This document shows positions 1-10,826 of a stretch of DNA of 64,000 bases, piece after piece. The notes beneath the pieces were generated by a model that ran no database searches, had not been told where the DNA came from, and was given only the letters and a program-made list of their open reading frames with translations. Positions within the stretch are counted from its first letter, which is position 1; every line of letters starts with the position of its first letter. The stretch is from positions 7,501-71,500 of the forward strand of contig QPMI01000250.1 in the NCBI GenBank assembly GCA_004431415.1. Direction: 5' to 3'. The translations under genes and the position numbers were made by a program. Origin of the DNA: Cyanophora paradoxa (lineage: Eukaryota; Glaucocystophyceae; Cyanophorales; Cyanophoraceae).

Positions 1-390
1 GACAATCAATTGACAGCTATTCCGCCGGAGATCGGGAGGCTTCAGTCCCTGCAGCGGCTCTTTGCGAGCAAAAACCAGCTAACAGCTCTACCAGCGGAGA
101 TTGGGCAACTTGTGAACCTGCAGCGGCTAGGCATAGGGAGCAATCAGCTAACAACATTACCTCCGGATATCGGTCGAATCGCTGGTCTGCGGCAACTGTT
201 CCTGTTCGGCAACCCCCTTACATGCATGCCGGAGCATGCTTGCAAATCCGGCGATGCTGCCCTTGCGTATCTCCGGTCGAGCTTTTCTCTCGCCGACAGC
301 TATGCTAGCGCGAGCACTAGCTCCATTACTTTGCACGTACGTGCCCATGCCAATATTAATCCCCGCCGGGGCCGCCATTGGCAATATTAA
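1..390 (+). CDS. Leucine-rich repeat protein, 5' end outside window
   Basis: The frame is open from base 1 and encodes at least three 23-residue leucine-rich repeats of the type N-Q-L-T-x-L-P-x-E-I-G-x-L, ending near residue 75. A short non-repeat tail (ACKSGDAALAYLRSSFS) follows, then a Ser-rich stretch to a stop at 388-390. LRRs of this class form a solenoid used for protein binding. A GTACGT at about 338 could be a splice donor, so the coding sequence may leave this exon before the stop. The repeats closely resemble those of the next gene, suggesting tandem paralogues or an upstream part of the same locus. Nothing further can be said of function because the N-terminus is missing. Confidence 0.6.
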   Translation, partial: DNQLTAIPPEIGRLQSLQRLFASKNQLTALPAEIGQLVNLQRLGIGSNQLTTLPPDIGRIAGLRQLFLFGNPLTCMPEHACKSGDAALAYLRSSFSLADSYASASTSSITLHVRAHANINPRRGRHWQY

Positions 391-932
391 TTCTAGCCTC
401 GGCCTCACTCAGTTGCTTGTGCAGTTGCCTGGTCCGGCTCCATCATCAAGCGCAATGTTGATGGGCGAGTCTTGTGCAACCAGTTCGTGTACATTTATAT
501 ACATTTATACACTGTACATATGTTGTGACCTCCATTACAGCGCACCTGCACAGCGATTCCGCCGTTTTACCTCTTCTTGCGAGCTCGAGCTCGAGTACTC
601 CAGCTCTTGCATCGATATCTGCAGCTGCGGATGCTGGCCACGGTTCAACACCATTGCCTGCGATTGCTGTTCATTTATTTTATTCACGCTTGAGCTTGTT
701 TCATCCGGCCCATGATCATTGTCCTTTGCAGTGTGCTTCTCCTGCGTCGAGCCCTCCAGCAGTCGACGTCGTTCTAGATCTTTCAGGCTCTACACCTATT
801 ATTAATGATCCAAACACATCTGTACGTACATGCCTGCCCCGATCGCAACCGCATACATTGATAATTGATAAGTTGATATCCTTTCCTTTCTTTTTTAAAT
901 TCAACTCATCGCTGCAGCTGCAGCTGCCGGGA
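391..932 (+). other. Spacer between LRR segments
   Basis: About 540 bases without recognisable domains. From 474 the frame of the downstream LRR exon is open and Ser/Ala/Pro-rich, but it resembles untranslated or intron sequence (a T-rich run at 885-900, then CTGCAG repeats just before the LRR exon). I see no repeat family or RNA gene here. Confidence 0.4.
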
Positions 933-3900
933 ATGCTCACACTCAACCTCGAATTAAACTGTCTAACAGCGTGGCCAACATCGGATATTGAGCATATCGG
1001 ACCCACAAGTATTCGGGGACTACACCTCAATTATAACAAGATCAAGAGCATCCCTGGAGAGCAGCTCGCAAAGATGACGCAACTGCAGGGATTGTTTTTG
1101 ATGGAAAATGTTCTCCAAGCGCTACCTCCGGCTATTGGGCAGTTGGTGGACTTGGTAGATTTAATCCTGACTGGCAATCAGCTGACAGCACTCCCATCCG
1201 AGATTTGGCAGCTCACCAACTTGCACAGACTTGGCATCGATGATAACCAATTGACAGAACTGCCATCAGAGATTGGACTACTTACAAATCTGCAGCAGCT
1301 ATACTTGTGCAAGAACCGGCTGACCATGCTGCCCACCACAATTGGCCAGCTCACAAATCTTCGGTCGCTGGAGTTGGCCCAGAACCAGCTTACAGCTCTG
1401 CCACCGGAGATCGGGAGCCTGACAAAGCTCTCTTGGCTGGACTTGCACCAAAACCAGCTGACAACATTGCCTCCAGAGCTGAGGAAGATCCCGAAGCTCT
1501 TCGTTTTAGACTTCACCAGTAACTGCATAACAGAGCTGCCTCCAGAGATGAAGCACCTTGCGGAGATGCAGAAATCGGATGGCTCCATCAGGGCCATGCC
1601 GCCATATGCTCGTTCAAACGACAACACAATGTGGACTCACATGCGGAGGGCTCGTCCTCCGGGCGCCAAGGTCTTGTACGGATACGAATTGGCCTTGCCT
1701 GTTGCGGATGAGGTGCTCCAGTTTGCGGAGCAGCGGGGCATCTCTGTCAGCATTGACCCAAAGAACGTGGTATGGTCCTTCCTTTTTTAATCAACCACCC
1801 TGAAAGCTTCCTTTCAACGGGGCACACTTGCCGTTGCATTGCAGGCGCACTGCTCGTCTGGTCCGGGGGCAGCCATTGTTTCGGGTCCCCTGACACATGG
1901 TCCGCCCCCCCTTCATAATATCACGATCTGACCCCATTCGCAAGTCTAATTGTTCACTTGAATACGTAGGCACGAGGGCGATCCGCTTCACTGTCTCGGG
2001 GGCTCCCAGATTTCTAGTCGGCGTTGTGCGACCAGGAGATGTCCCTGTGAATGGACTCCCCACGGAAAGCCTCGAGCACTGGTTTACCGTGTGCACATCT
2101 CATGCCGAATCTAGAATGCCATGAGTTCAAATTTTCCGTGCAATGTGATTGAGCATGCTTTAGACGACGGAGCAGGCCGGTGAACGTGCAGCTGACTACA
2201 CGGGACGGGTGCTTTAACACAATTTTGATTTTGGTTTTTTGTGCATGTTTCGCTGTTTGACCTCCGTGCAGCTCTTCCCGCACAACCACAAGACATTTGC
2301 GACGTGCAGCTTTAACGCCGAGGACGACCGGCCCTGGGTCGAGGCAAGTTCAATAATTTAATTTGCTGCCTTTTATAATTAATTTTAAAACCGATGGACA
2401 CCCGCTCGACCATGTGCATGCGCATGCCATGCCAAACCATGTGCACGCAGCTTCACATCCACACAGGCCCCTACGGGGCCCCTTCGCCCTCGGACATCGT
2501 ATGCGAATCTAGTAATGGATATATTATAAATTATTAGGAAAGCTAACTTGCGCATGACGTGGCGCGGCCCGTCTAGATCTTGCAGGGCAAGGTTGCGCCG
2601 CAGAAGGAGCTGCACAAGAATGTAACCTGCGATGTCTGTGCAACCAATAAGGCCTGCTTTCAGCCGCTTTCCCATGCCACGTTACTCTCAGCGCCTTACA
2701 CGCTCGAAAACATGCACAGTCCATCGAGGGCCCACGTTTCAAATGCTCGAAGTGTTCTAACTTCGACCTGTGTCAGGTGACCTCGAGGCTTCTATTAATT
2801 GAATTTGTATTTACATTTACATCTACCATCAGCCGTGCCACGTTGCCAAGATGCACACACAGCACATAGCCTACCGTGTGCGCCGTGATTATAAATAATT
2901 CTTGATCTTTTTGATCTCTGCTTGCAGTGCAAGCCGGCCCGCGACGGCTTTGTGCTGTGCTTCATCCTGCACACCGGGTGCGTACGTGTGTGTACATGTG
3001 TATTCAATGCTGCATATGCAGTCGAGCTCGAGATATGCCCAGAAACCGGGTGGAGCTGCTGGGCGAGTCTTTGGATCTTGGCAGCGATCCGATGTACCGT
3101 CTGCTCGATCAGGAGCATGTGCAGGTGCGACATGATAATTCGAGTTTTGAAATTTGTCTGTGTGTCATTATTTCAATGGGACTGAACATTGTACATTTTA
3201 GCCTTTCAGTATTGTCACACATGTTGTTGAATCATGTTTGCTGCCACAACATGTGCAACAGCCTGTTGCAATCTCTGCACATGTCGGAGCCGCCAGCTGC
3301 ACTCCTGCAGCTGCGGTGGCTGTGCATGCAGCGTCTGCTTCTGCTTCTGCCTTCGCAGCCGCTTCGGGTACTTGCTTTCTTGGATTTTTTCTAGAAGCTA
3401 GATCTAACAACATCGATTCAGCAGAATGGAACCCACAGAGCATGGGGGTGTCCGACGTGTGCGAGTGGCTCCGAGTCTTTAAATTTGGGGATGTTGCCCC
3501 AGCCTTCGAGCAACACTGCGTGAATGGCAAGCTGCTGCTTGAGTTGAGTGATGCTGAGCTTCGAGATGACCTTGGCATCACATCGAGCTTGAAGCGAAAG
3601 CGACTTTTGATGGAGGTGCACGTTTTTTGTTTTCATTTTCATTTTCTGCTTTCATTCTTAATTGTCGTTTTGCTGACACTTTAACGGCGCTAGATTTCTC
3701 ATCTATCGAAGAGCGCGGCTTTACGCCGCGCCCCACCACTTCCCGCCGGCTACGAGTATCATGCATTGTGCTTTTTTGAAGCTCCCTAGCTATAGGCTTC
3801 CCATGGCCAGCTGATTGGTATCCAGCATCACTTACCGGCGGACGGAAGGGAGGAATCTTCTCGCAAACCTTGTCAAGTCCGAGCTTGACAAATATGGGTA

Positions 3901-4570
3901 CGCGCTTAAACAACACGCAATCGTCAGCCGGGGCCGGGGCAACAGATGGTCGTCGGCCCAGGGGCTGCATCCTGACTTGTTTCGCAGCTACAGTGTGTTT
4001 TTTGACCTGGAAAGCCTCCAGGGTTGCGTCTTCGACTCTAAGATTTTCTGCAGCCTTCGGCGCTCATGTTGCGATAGTGCGTAAACACATGTACATGTAG
4101 ATCTAGAGTGGTTAACGTTCATAATATATTGTGATCTGACATGTGTGCTACAGTTTTTGTGCTGTCACCTGGCACACTTGATCGGTGCCTCACAGACACA
4201 GCACCCACCGCCGCCCTCTCCAATGACTGGTGTTGTCCTCTGCAGCTGCCACCAACGATTTTTACCGTTTTTCAAGCCCTATCTGAGGACGAGTGCAGGG
4301 TGCGAAAGGAGATTGCAGAGGCATGCCGTATGAAAAAGGCCATCATCCCGCTCGTTGACGACCCGAAACAACGCTTTCCTACTTGTGATGGACTTCCTTC
4401 CGACATGGCTGCCTTTCCTCGCCACAACGGTGTGTTGCTTTCCAAGATTATATAATTACCAGCTGGACCTGCGTTCTGACAACTTTGAACATGTGACGAC
4501 TCTCAGCAATCTTCTTCGTGCCTACACTCCAGCAAGAGATCATTGCGCGCCTGTGCCGCCACATCGATGA
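933..4570 (+). CDS. LRR - ZZ zinc finger - SAM - TIR multidomain protein (SARM1-like receptor)
   Basis: A multi-exon model. The first exon (ATG 933 to about 1767; the frame is open from 474) carries about eight 23-residue LRRs. A possible exon lies near 1951-2090 and another at 2272-2343. A ZZ-type zinc finger is split over exons: HKNVTCDVC near 2614, then IEGPRFKCSKC and FDLCQ near 2723-2775, then a Cys codon at about 2929. A SAM domain lies at about 3438-3614 (VCEWLRVFKFGDVAPAFEQ, ending LKRKRLLMEV). TIR exons follow: SITYRRTEGRNLLANL at about 3828, YSVFFDLESL at about 3990, VLSPGTLDRC at about 4157, then ECRVRKEIAEAC and KAIIPLVDD at about 4294-4365. TIR domains self-associate through SAM and many hydrolyse NAD+; the Glu that is catalytic in SARM1 aligns with the KE codons at 4306-4311. 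The last exon (about 4449-4530) needs a frame change I could not place. One gene is inferred from order, strand and spacing; two adjacent genes remain possible. Confidence 0.6.
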
Positions 4571-6616
4571 TGCCGTTGCCCGTACTATTGTTCGCCTCTT
4601 TGCCACCACCCTTGGCCGCTGTTCCGCCACTGACGGTACCCACAGCCGTTTGAGCAGCTCCCTGCCGCGCTTCAGGAGTTCTAAATTTGATATTGCGGAC
4701 TGCTGATAGTGCGATACTATTCACTGCAAAAAATTTCATTGAATAATAATTTGCATCGCCCCGCGCGCCCGAAAAAAAGGGGGTTGCCCCCCTCCCCGCT
4801 TGCCGCTGTTTCCAGCGACTGCGGCGGCGGCTGCTGCCGCAACCACGACCACGGCGACGACCACGGCGACGGCGAGGAGGACGGCGAGGGCAGCGATGAG
4901 AAGGGGGGTGAGGAGGTGCAGGACGTCCTGCACGGTGCGCCTGCAGGAGCGGAGCGGCGAGCGGGGCGCAGGAAACGGCAGAGGCGGTAGACAAGGTAGA
5001 GTTTGGGGCGGACTTCCTCCAGCCGGGCGCCCTCTTCATCCGCCTCCGATGCCCCACCCCGCCGGGCAGGGCGCGGCAAGCGAGGCGCAGGGGCTGAGGG
5101 TGCTGCGGGGGTCACCCGGGTGCAGAACGGGCGGGACCCGGCACGGCCCGGGGCCTTCCAGAACCTGCAGTCCGCTTCAAGTTCACCGAGGCCCACCCCC
5201 GCCCCCCGCCCCCACACCCACGCCTCTGAGGCTCTGAGCAGGGTGGGGCAGACAGTGGAGGTGCCAGCCATCCTGTTCGGTGCCCGCCCTGCCTGGGCCG
5301 CCCGCACGGCTGCCAGGTGCTCCTGTGTCTCCCCACGCTGGCAGCCAGCGTGGAGGCGGGGCCGGCAGCTGCGCGAGCTCGAGGCTCTGGAAGTACTCGA
5401 GGCGCTGGTTCTCACTGAGTCAGTCTGGGCCTCCCTCGTCCGCCCCCCTGCCTGCGCTCCCGCCCGGCCCCGCGGGGCCTGAGGCGGCGCAGCTCGACCG
5501 GTGGATGATCAGTGCGCCCGGGCCCGTGGCAGAGGTCAACATGCGGAACGACCCTGCCCTCACCCGGCGCGCCGCCGCTGCCGAGGCCTGCCGGCGCCCA
5601 TGGCCACCGCTGCCCGCCACCGCCCCGCCAGTCTCCACGCCACGAGGAGCGGGTCGTGGCATGGAGACAGGGGCGCTGGGCTCCGAGCTGCTCCGCCAGC
5701 ACCTTCTCTTCAAGGCGCTCCTCTTTGCTACTGCGGCGCAGGGTGACTCAGTGAGGGCGGTCGCCGCGAGCCGGACTCGAGCTCCAATGTCGACGCCCCC
5801 CTCGACCGCGACCTGTCAGCCCTCTCCCTCCGCCCCGCACCCTCGCGAACGCCCCCGCCGGGCCGCTGACCGGGGCGCAGCATCTCCTACCGTAGTACAG
5901 CCGTGGCCAATCGCTGGGGACCGGGGGCCGCACCTTGGGGGCGGCCCTGCTAGCGCTGCCGGCCGGATGCGCTGACAGTGTACGCGTGCACGGAGCTGGC
6001 CAACTTGGCAACTCGGCAAGTTCCTCGGCTCCACTGGCTCGTCCACCTTCTCAAGGGGGCCGCCTTCCCCCGCCACCGCCTCCTCGCCACAGCCAGCAGC
6101 CTAGAGGCCGTCGAGGCCAAGTGTGACGGGGCCGAGATGGCGCCCCCTCGCCCCTGGCCCAGTGGAGGGTGCCTCGTGTGACCAGCCCGTCGTCCTCTTC
6201 GCCCAGGAGCCGTTTCTCCACCAGGCCCGCCCCCGCCGTGCCCCTCGCCCTTCGCCGAGGCGGAGGGGCGCAGGTGAAGTTCGGAAGGCAGCGATGGCGC
6301 CGCCCCCGCCCTCCCCCGCTGCTGGGAGTCGCACTGCTCCTGTTCCAGGCTGGAGGCGCTGCTTTTCAAGGGCCACGAAGCCTGCCATCGCCCCCCTCCT
6401 CTTCTTCCAGGCAGGCCGCCCCCCCTATTCTTCTGTCCACTCTGCCAGGGTGCACGCTGTGCCGACAGGACAGGCACAGACCTAAGGGCCTCTATGACCG
6501 GTCGGAAGGGCACGTCACGTAGAACATTGATACATGTGCCGTGGTGTATCAATGCGACGTCCACTTTTGCAAAAACAAACAGACCTAAGGGCCTCTCCTT
6601 TCCCAAAGGCCGACCC
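4571..6616. other. GC-rich region without a convincing gene
   Basis: About 2 kb of very GC-rich DNA in which long open frames exist on both strands, as expected from composition alone. A GCG/ACC-rich microsatellite-like stretch lies at 4805-4890. The frame at about 5500-5760 (+) reads more protein-like than the rest, but it has no recognisable domain or start. The 3' part ends at a (GA)n tract. I see no RNA gene. It may include the 3' untranslated region of the TIR gene and decayed transposon sequence. Confidence 0.35.
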
Positions 6617-6666
6617 TGGAGAGAGAGAGAGAGAATGCAGTAGACACAACCCCTAAACCCTAACCC
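6617..6666 (-). repeat. (TC)n retrotransposon-type tail with telomere-like repeats
   Basis: On the minus strand the sequence reads two telomere-like units (TTAGGG and TTTAGGG), then TTGTGTCTACTGCATT, then (CT)n. The GTGTCTACTGCATTTCTCTC part recurs on the minus strand at about 43886-43913 and 50727-50757. That marks it as the 3' end of a repeated element, probably a non-LTR retrotransposon with a microsatellite tail. Here only the tail is left, joined directly to CCCTAAACCCTAACCC. Confidence 0.55.
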
Positions 6667-6792
6667 TTGTGTCCATATGCTGGTTTTTTTCACTCTGTGG
6701 TCGCATTGCTCCTTCCTAGGGCCTCGAGCTCGTGGTGGAACGGCCGACCCTTCAGCGGGAGAAGGAAAGAACCACACGCATTCTACGGCATA

Positions 6793-8137
6793 TCACGACC
6801 AATACTTACCCAGAAACAGCTGCAACGTCTTCTTTGTTTCGGGAGGGCAGTTCTCTGGGCTGGAGATGATGGCATCCTTCAAAGCGTTCCATGCTGGACT
6901 TGGCATCTCGTTGCCAGCCTCTAGTGCCGCGATTTTCTTCACTGCCTGAATAATGCTTTCTTGTGCAAGCTGCACATTGTTCGTGAGGACTTGAATGACC
7001 TGAGGAACGGCTCTCAGTGTACAGCCGAGGAAGTCCCAAGAGAATAGTACGTCTTGCGCGCCTTCTCAACGGTCACGGGCTCCTCTGAAACGTGCCAGCA
7101 GTCGTAATCGGTGACATGGTTCATCACAGCGTAGGCAATTTCGGCCTCCCGTGCGAGCTGAGACACACACGGTTACAGCAAAAACACCACACACATGAAA
7201 AGAAAATGCTTGTACGAAAGCCTCTGGGCATGTTGTCATGTTGATGAGGTCGAGACCCCACTGCCTGAAAATATGGCTCTCCGCCTTCGTGCTGCATGTG
7301 GCGCGCTTAAAACCTTCCAACCAACGAGGCACCTGGGTAAGGAATGTGCACCTGAAGCGCGGGCCGTTGATGCATATCAGCTTTCCACCAACGTGAAGCC
7401 TGTATTTCAATCAACTCGAGAACTTCGAGTCATAATAGTATTCACAGACTTGCTGCCAGGCATCCCCTTGGCGCCTTTCTCGTAAGCAGTGCGCGTGGCC
7501 TCCTCCAGCACCTTGGACAGCACGGGGCAGAACGGGTCCGCGAGGCTGACATGGGCAACGACCCCGCTGCCGAAGAAAGAGGACACGCGGCCCTTCGTGT
7601 GGTCGAAAAGCCTGCATACGCAGGCATCAGTCCTCGCTCCGCACGCGAAGCACCGCACCGCGCGCTAAGCACTCGCACCCGGAGGGAATAACAATGTCCC
7701 CGGGCCTGTAATCCTCACGGAGGCTTCCTGCTCCGCTCGTCGCACGGGCGGTGCGAGGGGCAGGGCGCATCCACGCGATCGTACCACAAGCGCTGACGGA
7801 GATGATCCAGCGCACACCGAGCGACTTGAGCGCCCATATGTTGGCGCGCATAGGCACCTCGTCCGCTGCAAGTATCCGATCAGCCCGGCGCTAGGCGGCT
7901 GGCCCCGCCGAGCTAGTGCTGGATATCGGCCGGTGCGGGCGCACGAGTGAGCTTGTGGCCACGCGCGTGGCGCGGAAGGAAGGCAACATTAGTGCCCTCG
8001 AGCTTCCCGATCGTTATCTCGTCGCTGGGCCGGCCCCACGGCGTGTCGACGCTGACCTGCCGGACCTCCTGGAGCTGCTGCATGTGGTAGAGCCCGCTCC
8101 CGCCGATCACGGCAATCGGCACGCTTGATCCTGTCAT
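6793..8137 (-). CDS. MTAP: S-methyl-5'-thioadenosine phosphorylase
   Basis: MTAP cleaves methylthioadenosine with phosphate to adenine and methylthioribose-1-phosphate in the cytosolic methionine salvage pathway. Starting at ATG 8137, the exons encode in order the phosphate-site motif [36 protein letters not shown], then [84 protein letters not shown] and VTDYDCWH. This is the full order of the PNP/MTAP family. Splicing works at the base level: for example the GPRF/STKAES junction rebuilds a Ser codon across a GTGCAC...ATGCAG intron. The C-terminal exon ends at 6793, but a GTAAGT overlaps its last codons, so a further small exon is possible. It is divergent from the complex I gene, with about 190 bp between starts. 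Confidence 0.9.
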
Positions 8138-8326
8138 GGCTCTGGACTGTGAGCGAGAGCCTGAGCTCGGGCAGCAGTGCTGCCTTGTGGGGTACACAGG
8201 TCTTTGGGTGTCGAGTCGGACAGAGCCGACAGGTTCCGGCGCGGTCACAGCTAAAAGGCTAGGCTCGTGAAGCGGCTGCTTTAAGCTAGGCTTGGCCGCA
8301 CCCGCACCGTTCCGGCATCGCTCAAC

Positions 8327-8775
8327 ATGAATCCGCGAGTCCTCTCTTCATTCGACACGATGATGTCGGTGCGGCAGCCGTGCATCCTGCTAAAGTGCGC
8401 TCGCTCCGCCGCTGAGCGCGGACGCAGTCCTCCCTCCTGGAGGCAAAGCACCGTGTGCGCGCCCTCTACCGGCAGGCCCTGAAGGCGACGCCGGAGATCT
8501 GCCAGATGTATACCCTGGAAGTGGAGCCCCAGGTGCTTCGGCAGAGGATCGCCCACGAGTTCCGCAAGCACCCCTACACCGAGGAGGTCCACATCATCGA
8601 CATCCTCGCGGCGAAGGGCCGCCAGGAGCTGCAGGAGACTCTCGCTTTCTATAAGACGAAGTCGCACGTCTTGAGATACGCGACCGGGGCGCCTGAAGCG
8701 TCCGTGAAGCGCCTGGAGGTCAAAGAGAAGGGAGACGGCATGTCGCCTCTCCTCCGCGAGGTTCTCGGCGTGTAG
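8327..8775 (+). CDS. NDUFA6: Mitochondrial complex I LYR-motif subunit (NDUFA6/B14 type)
   Basis: An accessory subunit of respiratory complex I that binds acyl carrier protein in the inner mitochondrial membrane. Exon 1 (8327-8368) encodes MNPRVLSSFDTMMS. A GTGCGG...GACGCAG intron of 59 bp follows, and exon 2 starts at 8428. The LYR signature reads VRALYRQALKATPEICQMY, followed by the family's EFRKH...EEVHIIDILAAKGRQEL and a histidine-containing segment (KSHVLRY). The total is about 130 residues, normal for the family. Splicing in phase 0 gives a smooth N-terminus, which is why I chose this start. It shares a promoter region with the divergent MTAP gene. Confidence 0.88.
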
Positions 8776-9238
8776 GCCGTTCTTGAAGCTCTTCTGTTTT
8801 GTAGGCCCCGGCTTGTATGTATTCTCAGTGTCGACATAAACCAGCGACAGCGTCAGTCTACATTTCCACACTTGTAATTCGGACTTGTATTTTCTACAAT
8901 GCGGTTTCAACACTGCATCATGCACGGGGTTGGACTTTGATTTTGATTTGGTTGGACTTCGATTTACGGGCCCCGAGGGGAATTCGAACGACCGGGCCGA
9001 ATGGCAAGCTTAAGGGCTGCACCTGCCGAATTTCGAAGTGCATGTATACGAACGTTAACATGCATATGTACATGTACATGTGCACGTGCATGTGGCCACT
9101 AGTATACGTACTACTTCGAGTTCACCCAACTTGGCAATATTTAAGCATATATCATGTGTCAAATATAGCTAGATTATACTACGGAAACCCCAGTTCGAGC
9201 TATCCTTCGCCGTTTCGTCTCGGTGTTTGCGAATTCAT
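8776..9238. other. Intergenic region between convergent genes
   Basis: About 460 bases between the ends of the complex I gene and the glutamate kinase gene. It contains alternating purine-pyrimidine ATGTACATGTACATGTGCA sequence around 9060-9090 and no recognisable gene. Confidence 0.5.
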
Positions 9239-10826
9239 TTACAGCCTGACAAGATTGTGGCGGTGAATAACCATCTCAGGCCCGTGATAACCGAGCACCT
9301 CGAACGTGTCTTTGCTGTGCACCCCTTTGATTTTCTTGAGCTCATCTGAGCTGTAGTTGACGAGCCCTCGCGCAATTTCCTGACTAGAAGAGGCAGCACA
9401 GATCCGGACCTGCCAGCGAAAAACAAATCACTTCACAGCACAGAAGAAGTAGACCTTTAAGAAAGCTCTCACAGCAGTATTCGAAGTGAAATCGCCCTCT
9501 ACAGCGGTGATACCAGCTGCAAACAGTGACTTGCGTTTGTCCCTGATAGCCTCCACGGCCCCAGCATCCACAAACAACGTGCCGGATGGAACAAGACCTA
9601 TTCAGACCAATTAGAGAACCAGGCACGATACGAAAATTGAATCGAGTGCAAACCATGCACGATCCATCGTTTTTTGCCCGGGATGGGGTGAGACTTCGGA
9701 AGAAACACGGACCCAAGCTCCTTCTCGCCAGCCAACATCTTTGAGATGTTCCCTGGATGCCTGGCCAGCGTGATCACTGTCCGAACGCCAGCAGCCGTTG
9801 CGAGTGTTGCAGCAACCAGTTTCGTGGACATCCCACCAGTCCCCCACTGCGAGCCGGTAGAACCTCTGTGAACCAAAGCATCAAATACAGCCTGGACCCT
9901 TGGGAGTCAATCAATTACATCAATCCACTCACAATGACACGCGAAGCTCGTTCAGATCCGGAACCTCGTAGATCGGCTTCGCTCCCGGGTTGGACCTCGG
10001 ATCCGAGTCGTACAAGAATTGCACATCTGTCATGAGGAAGAGCCAGTCTGCATCTACAAGGCTGGCCACTAGAGCAGAGAGCGTGTCGTTGTCTCCAAAT
10101 CGAAGTTCCTGACCACCGGCTCTCAGCCTCCGCAGGATCAGATTGCAGATGAAAGAACCTCGATAGCAACAGTGTCGTTCTCGTTGACAATGGGGATGAC
10201 TCCCATGTTGAGAAGCTCATCGAAAGTATTCTTCGCGTTCATATAGCCCGTCCGCTCTCCCAAATTTTCCCTTGTGAGCAGGATCTTCGAGTTTGTCAGC
10301 GCCAAGGCATGCAGGAGTCACTACGCGCCGACAAGCGGTTGACCTGTGCGATCGGTTGATCCCAGATGCTGAACAGGTCGTCGTACACCCTCATGAGCCG
10401 CGACTGGCCCACGGCCGCTGGGTGCCCGCAATAAGTTCGGCGAAGTGCGCAACGCTGGCTCGAGCCGCACCCACGGCCTGCTTGCCCGCGAGCGTCTTGG
10501 GGCGCTCGCCAATGCGCAATCGCTGGCAGCCAATCCCTACGGCGCCGGAGGTGACAAGCACGACCTGGTAGTTCTGCGAGCCGCGTCATGGCGCGCGAGC
10601 TTCGATCGAAAGCCCGCACCTTCTGCCGCAGCGAGCAGAGCGTCTCTACAAGGCTCGACAGGGTCGACAGGGACAGGAAGCGCTGGCTCTCCTCCATAAT
10701 CGAGCTCGTGCCGATCTTTACGACCACGCGCACCGGGCGCGACGGCGCGCCGTTTTTCAGGGCGGAAACCGATGCTTGATCATCGCTGCTCGCCACCGTG
10801 CTCGTCTCATCTGTCGTCGCCGCCAT
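9239..10826 (-). CDS. proB: Glutamate 5-kinase with PUA domain
   Basis: It phosphorylates glutamate to gamma-glutamyl phosphate, the first step of proline synthesis. Starting at ATG 10826, the exons encode an N-terminal extension (about 30 residues), then [13 protein letters not shown] (nucleotide-binding start of the amino acid kinase fold), a GAVGIG-type segment, [51 protein letters not shown] and [12 protein letters not shown]. The C-terminal part ([16 protein letters not shown] through [11 protein letters not shown] and [18 protein letters not shown]) is a PUA domain as in bacterial ProB. The stop is at 9239-9241. No glutamyl-phosphate reductase domain follows, so this is the stand-alone enzyme and not the fused P5CS of plants and animals. 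At least five introns interrupt it. Confidence 0.9.

Noticed and set aside
4717-5975. Long overlapping open frames on both strands in the GC-rich block (for example 232 and 231 codons).
   Set aside because: They are Arg/Pro/Ala/Ser-rich on both strands with no domain, as expected from GC bias; no splice-consistent homology was found.
5950-6777. A 275-codon minus-strand frame running through the (GA)n tail.
   Set aside because: It crosses the repeated tail and telomere-like units, so it cannot be a conserved gene.
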